From Rhizorhapis suberifaciens (lineage in GTDB: Bacteria > Pseudomonadota > Alphaproteobacteria > Sphingomonadales > Sphingomonadaceae), in contig NZ_JACHOV010000007.1 of assembly GCF_014200045.1 (NCBI RefSeq), positions 124,001 to 188,000 on the forward strand: a DNA stretch of 64,000 bases, read 5' to 3'. How positions within the stretch are numbered: position 1 is the first letter of the stretch; every line of letters begins with the position of its first letter. The position numbers were made by a program, and so were the translations under genes. Below, one piece after another: positions 63,835-64,000 of this stretch. Below the pieces are notes generated by a model that saw only the letters and a program-made list of their open reading frames with translations, was not told the DNA's origin and searched no databases.

Positions 63835-63911
63835 TGGTGACCCCGGCGTGACTCGAACACGCAACATCCTGCTTAGAAGGCAGGTGCTCTATCCAGTTGA
63901 GCTACGGGGCC
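63835..63911 (-). tRNA. tRNA-Arg (anticodon TCT)
   Basis: A 77-base cloverleaf on the minus strand: acceptor GGCCCCG/CGGGGTC (one G-T pair at the second position), D-stem GCTC/GAGC, anticodon stem CCTGC/GCAGG with loop CTTCTAA (anticodon TCT), T-stem GCGTG/CACGC, discriminator A and encoded CCA. It reads AGA codons, rare in this GC-rich genome. The 3' end of such tRNAs is a common integration site, but no integrase or duplicated end is visible. Confidence 0.95.
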
Positions 63912-64000
63912 CGTTGCTGGGCGGGGCATAGCGCGGATTGCAAAGCGTGAAAACCGGGATATTCACAGTGAATGACTGAAAATCCCTCCTCCTCGCTCGC

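Noticed and set aside
63835-63911. Integration site at tRNA-Arg
   Set aside because: No integrase gene and no second copy of the tRNA 3' end within the window.

Overview
The window comes from a GC-rich alphaproteobacterium, very probably a sphingomonad (Sphingobium, Novosphingobium or Sphingomonas). The grounds are LigD/LigF-like proteins of aromatic ether catabolism, a long TonB-dependent receptor, the mutY / DUF721 / DsbA-like / smc order, the ubiA-rsmE-gshA neighbourhood, and a palindromic repeat that translates as VIPAEAGI. No search was run; identifications rest on motifs and recalled family features.

Layout. (1) 1-9741 is a catabolic cluster for lignin-type or alkyl-phenol aromatics. 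It holds a LigD-like short-chain dehydrogenase (cut by the window edge), an amidohydrolase, a lipoprotein quinohemoprotein alcohol dehydrogenase, an acyl-CoA ligase, two LigF-type glutathione transferases, the decayed start of a Rieske oxygenase, a Tat-like hypothetical protein, a small cytochrome c and a p-cresol-methylhydroxylase/vanillyl-alcohol-oxidase-type flavoprotein. (2) 9847-18618 holds an L,D-transpeptidase, a TonB receptor, a sulfate uptake operon (sbp-cysT-cysW-cysA plus a 59-residue DUF2292 gene), a small hydrolase and an Rrf2 regulator. (3) 18714-21658 is a reduced cellulose locus (bcsA-bcsS). (4) 21779-38420 is mostly core genes: rpoN, lptB, nudC, mutY, DUF721, two DsbA-like proteins, smc, ubiA, rsmE, gshA, an ICMT-like membrane protein and a DUF192 lipoprotein, with one secreted beta-helix protein among them.

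(5) 38428-47763 is a four-gene operon on the minus strand with every junction overlapping by 1 or 4 bases: a multiheme cytochrome with one CX4CH site, a lipoprotein with two GlcG/HbpS-like domains, a predicted outer-membrane beta-barrel, and a 1359-residue decaheme cytochrome fused to an LVIVD-type propeller. It looks like a porin-cytochrome electron conduit unlike the MtrCAB or Geobacter layouts. (6) 47870-59841 is a second unusual group, also on the minus strand: a secreted TPR-CHAT protease-like protein, a CHASE2 adenylate cyclase and a FecR-domain protein, followed by a two-partner secretion pair (TpsB transporter and a 1401-residue glycine-rich TpsA exoprotein). The sensing or processing domains and the secretion parts of this group all face the periplasm. 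(7) 60104-63911 holds a frameshifted succinate-semialdehyde dehydrogenase, an M20 amidohydrolase, a family-25 glycosyltransferase and tRNA-Arg(TCT).

Gene density is high and most operon members overlap by ATGA, GTGA or TGATG. No stretch over 300 bases lacks a gene or gene remnant. The longest gaps (24125-24298, 32924-33117, 37773-37955, 53809-54015, 59842-60103, 63633-63834) show nothing recognisable. No CRISPR array, transposase, integrase or rRNA was seen.
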